Part shown: piece after piece, positions 1-7,688 of the stretch | Numbering within the stretch: the first letter of the stretch is position 1 | Layout: each line of letters opens with the position of its first letter | Source: Candidatus Neomicrothrix sp. UBA2974 | GTDB taxonomy: Bacteria > Actinomycetota > Acidimicrobiia > Acidimicrobiales > MedAcidi-G1 | NCBI GenBank assembly: GCA_002348705.1 | Contig: DEAU01000033.1 | Span: 3,683-22,649, forward strand | Length of the DNA stretch: 18,967 bases | Reading direction: 5' to 3' | The notes under the pieces: model-generated | What the model was told of the DNA's origin: nothing | The model's database searches: none | What the model saw: only the letters and a program-made list of their open reading frames with translations | Program-made: the position numbers and the translations under genes

Positions 1-1
1 G

Positions 2-103
2 GACGATTCGGCTGACGCGGCTTCCGACGACTCGCCGGACGCGACCACTACGACCACAGAGGCTCCGGCTGAGACGACGACTACGACGGAAGCCTCCGAG
101 TAG
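2..103 (+). CDS. C-terminal tail of an unidentified protein (5' end outside window)
   Basis: The frame is open from the left edge to a TAG at 101-103 and gives 33 residues made almost only of Asp, Ser, Ala, Thr, Glu and Pro, with two runs of five threonines. Such acidic, Thr-rich tails are common at the ends of secreted or ribosome-associated actinobacterial proteins. No domain is visible, so no function can be assigned. The tail is convergent with the creatinase-like gene, whose stop lies 56 nt downstream; I see no clear terminator between them. Confidence 0.55.
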   Translation, partial: DDSADAASDDSPDATTTTTEAPAETTTTTEASE

Positions 104-159
104 TCGGGAGGAATCAAGGCTTGGGCCTGACTGGTGCCTGGCCTCGGTCCCGCAGAGTT

Positions 160-1389
160 TCAGTTCTCGATGATGTTGTGCTCCGGACCGTATGGAAAGC
201 CGGTGATATTCTCTGCGCCGTCCGCGCCAACTATCAGGATGTCGTGTTCTCGGTAGCCACCGGCGCCCGGCTGGCCGTCGGGGATAGCGATCATTGGCTC
301 CATCGATACGACCATTCCAGGCTTCAGGACCGTTTCGACGTCTTCGCGGAGTTCCACGCCAGCTTCACGACCGTAGTAGTGGCTGAGCACGCCGAAGCTA
401 TGGCCATAACCAAAAGACCGATACTGCAGTAGCCCGTATCCTCGGTAGATCTCGTTCAGCTCGGCAGCGATGTCGCAGCACCTAGCGCCAGGGCGGATCA
501 GTTCGAGGCCACGCTTGTGGACCTCCACGTTGACCTCCCAGAGCCGTAGGTGCTCGTCCGAGGTGACGTGGTCGCAGAACAAAGTCCGTTCTAATGCCGT
601 GTAATACCCGAAGATCATCGGGAAGGTGTTCAGTGAGAGAATGTCGCCCGACTCAACCAACTTATTTGTAACCGGGTTATGAGCACCGTCCGTATTGATG
701 CCGGACTGGAACCAGGTCCAGGTATCCATGAGTTCAACAAATGGAAAACTATTGGCGATTTCGCGAATCATCGCCGAGGTGGTTGCTATCGCAATCTCGT
801 GTTCGGGTACGCCAGCACCGACCGCCTCAACGCAGGCTGCGGCACCTAAATCGCAAATCCGGGTGCCGTGCCGAATCAGGTCGTGTTCCTCAGGCGACTT
901 GACCGTCCTCATCCACATAGTTGCCGAGCCGACGTCCACGAGCTCAACACCAGGAAGAGCGTCCTGAAGGGCTTGGAACTGACCCACAGTCAGGGCGTCA
1001 CATTCCACGCCGACGCGTGACGCTCCGTTGATCAGGCCTCGCACGGCTTGGTAGTAGTTGTCGCGGCGCCAATCGGAGTAGACGACGTTGTCGCCGTAGG
1101 TGCGTCGCCATGGCTGGCCGCCGTCGATGCCCGCCGAGATCGTGGTGGCTTTCGCCGCATCAACCACCATCCCGTATTTCCGACCGAAATAACAGAAAAG
1201 CCAACCCGAGTAGTAACAGATGTTGTGATATGAGTTCAGCAGGCATGCGTCAATGCCTTCAGCGGCCATATGGGCCCTTAAGGCGTCCTGCCGGCGGTCC
1301 ATCTCTTTGGCCGAGAACGGTGACCACTCCTTCTCACCCCAGTGCCAGCGAGTGACATGGACCATGTCGTCAGTGGGTGCAGAGCCCAA
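160..1389 (-). CDS. Creatinase (creatine amidinohydrolase), M24 pita-bread fold
   Basis: Creatinase hydrolyses creatine to sarcosine and urea in the cytoplasm. The 409-residue product matches Pseudomonas putida creatinase (about 403 residues) from end to end as I remember it. Numbered from the TTG at 1392, the catalytic residues known for that enzyme are all present: His238 in DGAHNP, Glu268 in ALERT, Glu365 in SMEPM, and the carboxylate-binding Arg71 (FGRKYG) and Arg342 (YYGREAG). The GYGHSFG and GGYREHD blocks are also typical. Two adjacent TTG codons (1392 and 1389) follow an AGGAGG; 1389 gives the better 7-nt spacing, and an in-frame ATG at 1365 has no such site. It is the last gene of the minus-strand dehydrogenase operon, 119 nt after the PLP enzyme. 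No sarcosine oxidase or urease gene is in the window. Another amidinohydrolase substrate is possible but less likely given the conserved residues. Confidence 0.9.
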   Translation of the reverse strand: MGSAPTDDMVHVTRWHWGEKEWSPFSAKEMDRRQDALRAHMAAEGIDACLLNSYHNICYYSGWLFCYFGRKYGMVVDAAKATTISAGIDGGQPWRRTYGDNVVYSDWRRDNYYQAVRGLINGASRVGVECDALTVGQFQALQDALPGVELVDVGSATMWMRTVKSPEEHDLIRHGTRICDLGAAACVEAVGAGVPEHEIAIATTSAMIREIANSFPFVELMDTWTWFQSGINTDGAHNPVTNKLVESGDILSLNTFPMIFGYYTALERTLFCDHVTSDEHLRLWEVNVEVHKRGLELIRPGARCCDIAAELNEIYRGYGLLQYRSFGYGHSFGVLSHYYGREAGVELREDVETVLKPGMVVSMEPMIAIPDGQPGAGGYREHDILIVGADGAENITGFPYGPEHNIIEN

Positions 1390-1396
1390 CAAGGAA

Positions 1397-1402
1397 CCTC
1401 CT
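1397..1402 (-). promoter_or_regulatory. Perfect AGGAGG ribosome binding site deciding a TTG start
   Basis: The minus strand reads AGGAGG here, 7 nt before the TTG at 1389 and 4 nt before the TTG at 1392. It sits upstream of both TTG codons and far from the in-frame ATG at 1365, so it argues that the creatinase-like protein begins with TTG. Confidence 0.7.
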
Positions 1403-1508
1403 CGGATCGTGACCGGGCCGGCACAGCGTTGGGCTCGATCGCTCGGGAGAAAACGGCGAGTTGGCCACCTTGTCGGTGGTCAGCGCGTCAACCGCTGATG
1501 GGGGAACG

Positions 1509-2690
1509 CTACCGGTTTCCCGAGCCGCCAAGGCCGGCGACCAGACGGTCCAGAATCTGATCGAGCATGGCCGTGGATGTTCCAAAGGTAAGTCGGACAT
1601 GTCCTTCGCCGCCGCTGCCAAATAGCGGGCCGTCCTTGCCCAACACGTTCGTTCGATTACGTAACCACGAGCCCGGCCGATCCCCGGGCTCATATGACGA
1701 GAGGTCGAGCCATGCGAGAAAGGTCGACTCAGGCATGTGCACGCGAATGTCCGGCAGTTCGTTGGCTAGTCGGTCTAAGAGGTGGTGGCGGTGCCGGTCG
1801 AAGAGAGCGACCAGTTCGTCTACCCAATCATCGCCATGGTTCCAGCCGACGACCGCCGCCAAGGATCCCAGACGGTTCTGTCCACCAAGCAGATTGGTTG
1901 GAATCTGGTTAAATCGCGCCAACAGCCTCTCGTCGGCGAAGGCAGCGACCGAGGCCCTGAGCCCCCCGATGGCGAAGGTCTTGATTCCCGAAGTGAGCGT
2001 AACGGTGACGGGTGCCGCGCCCGGGATGGTCGCCGTGGGCACATGCTTATTTCCGGGGTATGTGAAGTCAGCGTGTATCTCGTCCGAGGCGATGATCACG
2101 TCGTGTTCTATGGCGAGCTCGACGATCCTCGTCAACTGGGCAGGGGTCAGAACCTTTCCGGTGGGGTTGTGCGGGTGACAGAGCAGAAGGAGGCGGATCC
2201 CTGGGTCCTGGACTAGTAGGAGCTCCAGATCGTCGAGGTCGTGGTGCCATCCTTCGCTGTCGCGGACCAACTGCCACTCGACAACCCGTCGTCCAGTCGT
2301 TGGGCCGATGTCGTGGAAGGGGAAGTACACCGGTGTTGGGAGGACGACGGCGTCTCCAAGGTTGGTGAATGCCTCGACAGAGGCCCAGACACCCTGCAGC
2401 ACCGAGGTGTTGGGAACCACGAGCGCAGGGTCGGCATCCCATCCGTGTCGGCGCGACCACCAGCCACTGAACGCCTCGGCGAACGCCTCGGCGCCTAGGT
2501 GGTATCCGAAGCCGCCTAGCTCTACAACTTCTCGCAGCTTTTCCTGCATGACCGGGAAAGGACCGAGATCATGTTCAGCAACGAAGGCCGGGATCACCTC
2601 AGGCGCCAGCGGCGTCCACTTGTAGCCCCCAGAGGCAATCTTTCGTTCTACTTCGACGTGGTCCGTGAGGAGGTGGCGGCCGGTGAACAC
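1509..2690 (-). CDS. MalY/PatB-type PLP-dependent aminotransferase or C-S lyase
   Basis: This is a fold-type I PLP enzyme of 393 residues, the usual length of the class I/II aminotransferase family. Visible motifs in order are GGFGYHLG (59-66, entrance region), PVYFPF (120-125), CHPHNPTGK (171-179) with the Asn that contacts PLP, SDEIHADF (202-209), and SGIKTFAIGGLR with the Schiff-base Lys237. The SDEIHAD and SxxKTF pattern is that of the MalY/PatB subfamily, which contains cystathionine beta-lyases (releasing pyruvate, ammonia and a thiol) and some true aminotransferases. The start is a GTG at 2690 without a clear Shine-Dalgarno, 24 nt after the E3 stop. In this operon it may supply the 2-oxoacid (or pyruvate) used by the dehydrogenase complex; that link is inference. 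Confidence 0.85.
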   Translation of the reverse strand: MFTGRHLLTDHVEVERKIASGGYKWTPLAPEVIPAFVAEHDLGPFPVMQEKLREVVELGGFGYHLGAEAFAEAFSGWWSRRHGWDADPALVVPNTSVLQGVWASVEAFTNLGDAVVLPTPVYFPFHDIGPTTGRRVVEWQLVRDSEGWHHDLDDLELLLVQDPGIRLLLLCHPHNPTGKVLTPAQLTRIVELAIEHDVIIASDEIHADFTYPGNKHVPTATIPGAAPVTVTLTSGIKTFAIGGLRASVAAFADERLLARFNQIPTNLLGGQNRLGSLAAVVGWNHGDDWVDELVALFDRHRHHLLDRLANELPDIRVHMPESTFLAWLDLSSYEPGDRPGSWLRNRTNVLGKDGPLFGSGGEGHVRLTFGTSTAMLDQILDRLVAGLGGSGNR

Positions 2691-2714
2691 GGGTGTCAGG
2701 GTAGGGCGTGGGAC

Positions 2715-4115
2715 TCAACGGCTGTGAATAGGCCGACCGGCTATTCCGAGAGCGGCCTCCATCAAAGATTCACCAAGTGTGGGATGAGCATGGATGGTCC
2801 CGGCTAAGTCCTCCACAGTGGCTGCGGTCTCAACTGCGAGAGTGGCTTCACCTGCGAGTTCGGCCACGTGGGCCCCGACTGCTTGGACTCCGATCACGGT
2901 GCCCTCCTCGTCGGCTACCACGGTCACAGTTCCTTCGGTTCGGCCCTGAGTGTGAGCTCGCCCCGAGGCACTGAGGGGAAATCGAGCGACCGAAGGTTTC
3001 AGACCGGCATTTTCGGCGGCATCCGGGTCGATGCCGACCGAGAGGACCTGTGGGTCGCCGAAAACAATCAGAGGGATTGCCGCCGGGTTGAAGGTTGCAG
3101 GGCGCCCACAAGCGGCATCGGCTGCCACCTCAGCTTCGGCCGTGGCCTTGTGGGCCAATGCCGGACCCAAGGTGAGGTCACCGATGGCATACAGGTGCTC
3201 ATTGGCACGACGCGATGTGTCGACGCGAACGAAACCGTTGGGATCAACGATGGCCCCCGCCCGCTCAATAGCCACGGTGTCAGAATTTGGTTGTCGTCCT
3301 GCCACTATGCAGACGCGGTCGGCGGGTAGAACCAACTGATCACCATTGCTGTTCTGAATGATTAGGCCGTCAGCATCCACACCGACTGCTCGATGCCCTA
3401 AGCAGAGACCTATTCCAAGATCGCGGAGCCCGCGAGCCACCTGGCGTGACGTCCGACCATCGAAACTTGGTAGGACCTGGTTAGCGACCTCTACGATGGT
3501 GACTTCACTTCCGAGCTTTGCGAACGCGCAGCCCAGTTCGACTCCCACATAGCCTCCACCCACCAATACCAGTCGATCCGGGAGGGTGTCAGCGAATAGA
3601 AGATCGGCGGAATCGACCACTGTTTTTCCATCGGTAGGCACCTCGGGCAAAACGATTGGCCGCGAGCCCGTGGCGACGATGGCGTCTTGGTAGTCAAGAA
3701 ATTCCAGAACATCGTCACGCTCTACTGACACGCGTCCCGGTCTGGTGAAGCGAGCGTGGCCCACAGTTACCGATACTCCGGCGTTGGCTAGTAGTCCCTG
3801 AACACCGTCGGTGAGGTTGACCACCATCTCGTTGAGATGGCAGCGAACGCTGGCCATGTCGACAGAAGACTTGGCGTCCAGTCCCCAAGAGCGAACTCTG
3901 ACACCGAGAGAGTGGGCGTCGGCTACTTCGATCAGGGCCTTGGACGGTATGCACCCCACGTTCAAACAGGTGCCGCCTAACTCTGCCCGCTCTACGAGAG
4001 TGACGGATCTTCCTAGGCGAGCGGCGTGAAGAGCCGCGGAGTAGCCACCTGGGCCTCCACCAACGACCATAAGGTCGACTGGACTGGATACTTCGCCGAC
4101 TACCACCGGCTTCAA
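2715..4115 (-). CDS. lpdA: Dihydrolipoyl dehydrogenase (E3)
   Basis: This is the flavoprotein disulphide reductase that reoxidises dihydrolipoamide on E2 with NAD+. The 466-residue product has an FAD-binding GGGPGG near residue 19, the redox-active GGTCLNVGCIPSK with Cys50 and Cys55, a second dinucleotide motif (VLVGGGYVGVELG), the AIGDL segment of the FAD site, and the C-terminal active-site dyad in HPTLGE (His444, Glu449). The start is TTG at 4115, overlapping the E2 stop in TTGA, so translation is probably coupled to E2. A GTG three codons on is the only near alternative, because the FAD motif begins soon after. Length and motifs are normal for the family. Confidence 0.96.
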   Translation of the reverse strand: MKPVVVGEVSSPVDLMVVGGGPGGYSAALHAARLGRSVTLVERAELGGTCLNVGCIPSKALIEVADAHSLGVRVRSWGLDAKSSVDMASVRCHLNEMVVNLTDGVQGLLANAGVSVTVGHARFTRPGRVSVERDDVLEFLDYQDAIVATGSRPIVLPEVPTDGKTVVDSADLLFADTLPDRLVLVGGGYVGVELGCAFAKLGSEVTIVEVANQVLPSFDGRTSRQVARGLRDLGIGLCLGHRAVGVDADGLIIQNSNGDQLVLPADRVCIVAGRQPNSDTVAIERAGAIVDPNGFVRVDTSRRANEHLYAIGDLTLGPALAHKATAEAEVAADAACGRPATFNPAAIPLIVFGDPQVLSVGIDPDAAENAGLKPSVARFPLSASGRAHTQGRTEGTVTVVADEEGTVIGVQAVGAHVAELAGEATLAVETAATVEDLAGTIHAHPTLGESLMEAALGIAGRPIHSR

Positions 4116-5359
4116 CTGCTAACGAGCAACTGCAGGGGTTCGACCAGATCGGCGACCACGGCGCTGCGGAAGGCCTCGGCGAGGTCACCGTCGATGATCC
4201 GATGGTCGGCGCCTAGGACTATGGGAAGAGTAGGCCTAGCGACCACGGCGCCCTCCAACGCCACCGGACGCTCGGCGACCGCTCCAAGTCCGAGGATGGC
4301 GCCCTGACCAGGCGGGATTATCGGTGTGGCAAACCGGCCCCCCAGCGAACCGTAGTTTGTGATGGTAAAGGTGGCTCCAGCCAGATTGGAAGGACTGGCG
4401 TCACCGGCGCGTGCCTGAGTGGTGACCGCAGCGACGCGCTCTGCCAAGGTGAAGAGGTCCAACTGGTCGGCGTTGTGCACGACCGGTACGACTAGTCCTC
4501 TCTCTGTCGCTGTAGCGATCCCGAGATTGATTTCGTCGGGGATAACCATCGTTTCACCGGGAGATCCCTCGACGTGGCCGTTCACTACCGGGAATTGAAG
4601 GAGCGCCCGAACGACGGCCATGGCGGCGATCGTCAGAACGGTGACGGCGCCAGACCCGGGACGATCAATGGATCGGATACGGGTCCGAAAGTCGACCAGA
4701 AGGGATGCATCGATCTCGTCCATGGAGTGGATGTGGGGGATCTCAGACCAAGCCTGAGCCATGTTGCGAGCGACCACGCCGCGTACGCCCCGTAGTTCGT
4801 GTCGACCGGGGGTCGCTTGACCAAGGCCAGTTGCGGCCGATTCACCTTGTTGGTTCCTACCCGTTCGAGTGGTAAGCGAAGTCGGATTGAGTGAAGAGTG
4901 CGAATCCGCGTGCCGGACGTCATCGCTGGTAATGCGGCCGCCCGGACCGGATCCGGAAATCGCGGTGAGGTCGACGTCCAAGCTGAGAGCTAGGCGGCGG
5001 GTGGCCGGCGAGGCCTTCGGGCGGTGGCTTGGGGCGGGTTCAGGAGGAGGGATGGGAGCGTCGGTGAGGCGCTGAGACGGGAGCGATGCCGTCGGGTGTT
5101 CCGTGTCGGAGGCTTGGTCTGTGTTGTCGGCGATTTCTACCAGCAGGTCGCCGACGCGAATCCGCTCACCCTCGGTTGCTCCGAAGCTGAGGATGGTTCC
5201 CGCTACCGGCGAAGGCAACTCCGAACTGGCCTTATCGGTTAGAACTTCGACCAGGGGATGGTCGCGCTCCACTTCCTGACCGATGGTCACTAGCCATTCG
5301 ACTATCTCGGCCTCTTCAAGGCCTTCGCCGATGTCGGGCAGGAGAAAAGAAAACGGCAC
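4112..5359 (-). CDS. 2-oxoacid dehydrogenase E2, dihydrolipoamide acyltransferase
   Basis: This is the core acyltransferase of a 2-oxoacid dehydrogenase complex. The 415 residues hold one N-terminal lipoyl domain (about 1-80; lipoyl Lys43 in LTDKASSE), a Pro/Ser/Thr-rich linker, a peripheral subunit-binding domain (about 114-150, ending GSGPGGRITSDDV), a second flexible linker, and a catalytic domain with the DHRIIDG motif (His386, Asp390). A single lipoyl domain is typical of branched-chain and Gram-positive type complexes. The start is GTG at 5359, 11 nt after the E1beta stop, with a weak GAGG upstream. The neighbours fix the complex membership. The substrate (pyruvate or branched-chain 2-oxoacids) cannot be settled from sequence; I lean to branched-chain because of the adjoining aminotransferase-type gene. 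Confidence 0.93.
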   Translation of the reverse strand: MPFSFLLPDIGEGLEEAEIVEWLVTIGQEVERDHPLVEVLTDKASSELPSPVAGTILSFGATEGERIRVGDLLVEIADNTDQASDTEHPTASLPSQRLTDAPIPPPEPAPSHRPKASPATRRLALSLDVDLTAISGSGPGGRITSDDVRHADSHSSLNPTSLTTRTGRNQQGESAATGLGQATPGRHELRGVRGVVARNMAQAWSEIPHIHSMDEIDASLLVDFRTRIRSIDRPGSGAVTVLTIAAMAVVRALLQFPVVNGHVEGSPGETMVIPDEINLGIATATERGLVVPVVHNADQLDLFTLAERVAAVTTQARAGDASPSNLAGATFTITNYGSLGGRFATPIIPPGQGAILGLGAVAERPVALEGAVVARPTLPIVLGADHRIIDGDLAEAFRSAVVADLVEPLQLLVSS

Positions 5360-5370
5360 GTCGGTCAGCC

Positions 5371-6381
5371 TCAGGCGACCTCGAGGACGCGCCGGACTGC
5401 GGCGGCGATCCGTGCCTCGCTAGGGACGTAGGTGTCCTCGAGCTGTCCGACTGGATATGGCACGTCGTAGCCAGAGACGCGGACTACAGGGCTCTCCAGC
5501 GACCAGAAGCACTCCTCGACGATCGTGGTTACCACCTCACCGGCAAAACCACCGGTCTGGACTGCCTCCTCAACAACCACAGCTCGGCCGCACCGGTCTA
5601 CGACTGAGGCGATTGCCGCTAGGTCGAGGGGGACCAGGCTGCGGAGGTCGAGCACGGCGACAGACAGATTTTCGTCGATCAGGGCATCGGCGACCCGACA
5701 AGCTAATTCCACCTGGTAACTCCAGGCAATCACGACCACGTCATCGCCCTCACGCGCGAGGCGCGCTTCTCCAAGAGGCACGAGGTGCTCGCCGCTGGGG
5801 ACCTCGCCTCGTATGCCGCGATAGCCCCGAAGAGGTTCAAGAAAGACCACGGGGTCCGGGTCCCGGATTGATGAGGACAGCAATCCCTTGGCGTCGGCGG
5901 CCGTCGCCGGAGTGACTAGCTTGAGGCCAGCGATGTTTGCCAGCTGACCCTCCAGCGAGTCGGAGTGGAGTTCGGGGGTTCGCACACCGCCACCGAACGG
6001 CGACCGGATGGTGATGGCCGGTTCGAATCGGCTACGTGTGCGATAGCGAAGTCGGGCGACCTGCCCGGCGATTTGGTGCATTGCTTGGTAAGAGAAGCCA
6101 AGAAACTGCAGCTCGGCTACCGGGATCAGGCCGGCCATGGCCAACCCAACGGCCGCTCCGGCGATCACGCCTTCGGCAAGTGGCGTGTCGACCACCCGCT
6201 CTTCACCGAACTTCTCGACGAGCCCTTCTGTGGCCCGGAATACGCCGCCATTCCGGCCTACGTCCTCACCCAGGACCACGATCCGCTCATCGCGGGCCAT
6301 CTCGTGATGCAGGGCTTCATTGATGGCTTGGAGCATGGTTAGTTCTGAGGGTCCGGTCACGGAGGAACCAATCTCGCTCAT
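5371..6381 (-). CDS. 2-oxoacid dehydrogenase E1 component, beta subunit
   Basis: This subunit forms the thiamine diphosphate site of E1 with the alpha subunit. The 336-residue product has the family landmarks GEDVGRNGGVFRAT (38-51), DTPLAEGVIAGAAVGLA with Glu70 (the residue expected to activate the cofactor), SPFGGGVRTPELHSDS with His139, and a C-terminal transketolase-type domain (SVAVLDLRSLVPLD, VVVEEAVQTGGF). The ATG at 6381 overlaps the E1alpha stop in ATGA, giving tight translational coupling and therefore a fixed subunit ratio. The length is standard. It resembles branched-chain and acetyl-transferring E1beta equally well by eye. Confidence 0.94.
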   Translation of the reverse strand: MSEIGSSVTGPSELTMLQAINEALHHEMARDERIVVLGEDVGRNGGVFRATEGLVEKFGEERVVDTPLAEGVIAGAAVGLAMAGLIPVAELQFLGFSYQAMHQIAGQVARLRYRTRSRFEPAITIRSPFGGGVRTPELHSDSLEGQLANIAGLKLVTPATAADAKGLLSSSIRDPDPVVFLEPLRGYRGIRGEVPSGEHLVPLGEARLAREGDDVVVIAWSYQVELACRVADALIDENLSVAVLDLRSLVPLDLAAIASVVDRCGRAVVVEEAVQTGGFAGEVVTTIVEECFWSLESPVVRVSGYDVPYPVGQLEDTYVPSEARIAAAVRRVLEVA

Positions 6382-7373
6382 AGCTCTGCCTCGCTCAGCA
6401 GTGCGAGTCGTTGACGCGCCATACGAGGGCTGTCGACCGATAGGCAGTGATCCATTAAGGCTTCCGCACGAAGAGGGTGGGCCTCGGCGGCATCGGTGGC
6501 TTCATCGATCCGGGACAGGGCCTGAGTTTCAACGGCGCTGCGGATTTCGTCGTCCCAGAGGCCTAGTTCGACGAGGTGTTTCTCAAGCCGTTCGATGGGG
6601 TCATCTCGGCGTGCTGCTTCGAGGTCCTCTGGGGGGACATACCGGGTGGGATCATCTGCTGTGGTGTGTGCTCCTAGCCGGTAGACGCAAGCCTCGATCA
6701 ATGTGGGCCCTTGTCCGGCCAATGCCCGTTTACGGGCCTCGTCAACAGCGTCGAAGACAGCCGCAGCGTCGTTTCCATCGACTGTCACGCCATTGATGCC
6801 GTAGCCGACGGCTCGATCGGCTAGGGACGCTGCAGCGGTCTGCTGGTGAAGCGGAGTGGAGATTGCCCATTGGTTGTTCATGCAGAGCAGAATGACCGGT
6901 GCTCGAAGTACGCCAGCCAAGTTGGCAGCCTCGTGGAAATCTCCCTCGGAGCTCGACCCGTCACCGAAGAAGACAACAACTACGCCAGCCTCGTCCTGCA
7001 GCGTCATGCCCCATGCCAGACCTACTGCATGCGGAATTTGGGTGGCCAATGAGATCTGCAGGGGTGCAACCCGCACTGACTCAGGTAAGCGACTGCCATC
7101 GGGGTGACCAACGTTGTAGAGCATGTAGTGATCAAGTACCTCGGGTCCGTAGCGCTGGAGAGCCAGCGGCTCGCGGTACTGGGGGAGAATCCAGTCCTGA
7201 GACGGATCGAGGGCATGAGCCGTCGCTGCAACGGTGGCTTCGTGTCCGTCGATGGGTGCCACTGTGCCGATTCGCCCTTGACGCTGCAGGTTCCATAGTC
7301 GCCGTGCCTGAGTCCTTGCCGCAACCATGTCGACGAGGACTGCCAGCAGTTGGTCATCGGAGGGTCGCGTCAT
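6378..7373 (-). CDS. 2-oxoacid dehydrogenase E1 component, alpha subunit (branched-chain or pyruvate)
   Basis: This is the thiamine diphosphate-dependent decarboxylase alpha subunit and the first gene of the operon. The cofactor motif is visible as GDGSSSEGDFHEAANLAG followed by MNNQW (Gly-Asp-Gly at 137-139 and Asn-Asn at 166-167, counted from the ATG at 7373). The HTTADDPTRY segment matches the phosphorylation-loop region of branched-chain and Gram-positive pyruvate E1alpha. I choose the ATG at 7373 (331 residues) because a TAGGGT lies exactly where a leaderless promoter would put its -10. A GTG at 7442 would add 23 residues of Pro/Thr/Ala-rich sequence with no family similarity. Substrate preference is not decidable here. 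Confidence 0.93.
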   Translation of the reverse strand: MTRPSDDQLLAVLVDMVAARTQARRLWNLQRQGRIGTVAPIDGHEATVAATAHALDPSQDWILPQYREPLALQRYGPEVLDHYMLYNVGHPDGSRLPESVRVAPLQISLATQIPHAVGLAWGMTLQDEAGVVVVFFGDGSSSEGDFHEAANLAGVLRAPVILLCMNNQWAISTPLHQQTAAASLADRAVGYGINGVTVDGNDAAAVFDAVDEARKRALAGQGPTLIEACVYRLGAHTTADDPTRYVPPEDLEAARRDDPIERLEKHLVELGLWDDEIRSAVETQALSRIDEATDAAEAHPLRAEALMDHCLSVDSPRMARQRLALLSEAEL

Positions 7374-7380
7374 AGCACTG

Positions 7381-7386
7381 ACCCTA
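7381..7386 (-). promoter_or_regulatory. Candidate -10 element TAGGGT for the dehydrogenase operon
   Basis: The minus strand reads TAGGGT here, 7 nt before the ATG at 7373. TAnnnT placed 6-7 nt before the transcription start is the usual actinobacterial -10, so initiation would fall on the ATG itself and yield a leaderless mRNA. The AGGG within it could equally act as a weak Shine-Dalgarno. No good -35 is visible. Confidence 0.35.
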
Positions 7387-7499
7387 GTCCCGGCCCTCCC
7401 GGCCGTTGTCGGGGCAGGGAGTGGAAGATGGTCGCCGGTCACAGGTGTCGAAAGTCACTTCCTATTGCCGGAGGGGGGAGGTGACCCACCGGTAACTTG

Positions 7500-7509
7500 T
7501 TGTGCACAA
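7500..7509. promoter_or_regulatory. Perfect 10-bp palindrome TTGTGCACAA, possible operator
   Basis: TTGTGCACAA is its own reverse complement and lies in the divergent region between the dehydrogenase operon and the PPOX gene. Perfect palindromes of this type are often sites for dimeric repressors. No regulator gene sits next to it, so the partner is unknown and the assignment is inference. Confidence 0.35.
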
Positions 7510-7510
7510 G

Positions 7511-7530
7511 GGTTCCCTCCCCCGGGAACC
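7511..7530 (+). other. Hairpin with a pyrimidine core complementary to a downstream ribosome binding site
   Basis: GGTTCCC and GGGAACC form a 7-bp stem around a 6-nt loop. The CCCTCCCCC at 7515-7523, spanning stem and loop, is an exact 9-nt complement of the GGGGGAGGG at 7674-7682 that serves as the ribosome binding site of the next plus-strand gene. Similar G-rich sequence also occurs at 7474-7481. Homopurine tracts make chance pairing plausible. Confidence 0.35.
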
Positions 7531-7579
7531 GCCAGCCCCGCTTGGAACCTGCCCCCGGTATCTAGCGCAGAGGCTGACT

Positions 7580-7617
7580 GCACGCCCCGCCCTCCCCGGT
7601 GGGGCGTGCGAATTTTT
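7580..7617 (+). terminator. Strong intrinsic terminator on the plus strand, without an upstream gene
   Basis: GCACGCCCC (7580-7588) pairs perfectly with GGGGCGTGC (7601-7609). Three further inner pairs, including one G-U, extend the stem to 12 bp with a 6-nt loop, and a run of five T follows at 7613-7617. The T run is on the plus-strand side only. The coding strand upstream belongs to the minus-strand operon, so the terminated transcript must be a short non-coding RNA, an attenuated leader of the PPOX gene, or antisense read-through. Confidence 0.7.
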
Positions 7618-7638
7618 CCCACCGGGTCCACCTCTGCC

Positions 7639-7644
7639 TACGAT
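7639..7644 (+). promoter_or_regulatory. Candidate -10 element TACGAT upstream of the PPOX gene
   Basis: TACGAT fits the TAnnnT consensus and would start transcription about 38 nt before the ATG at 7689, just downstream of the terminator. The -35 region (TTCCCA, 17 nt away) is poor. If it is real, the upstream terminator is an insulator rather than an attenuator. Confidence 0.3.
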
Positions 7645-7688
7645 CCCAGAAGCCTCTCAGACACTCTGGGGGTGGGGGAGGGAAATAC

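Noticed and set aside
121..432. Plus-strand open frame of 103 codons antisense to the creatinase gene
   Set aside because: Its product has no domain, and the opposite strand encodes a full, motif-complete creatinase.
1370..1693. Minus-strand open frame of 107 codons between the creatinase and PLP-enzyme genes
   Set aside because: It overlaps both genes in another frame, is Arg/Pro-rich without a pattern, and the 119-nt spacer alone is too short to hold it.
7443..7580. SRP RNA, T-box or cobalamin riboswitch
   Set aside because: The hallmark motifs (GGAAGGAAGC-like SRP loop, TGGNACCGCG T-box, cobalamin box) were looked for and are absent.
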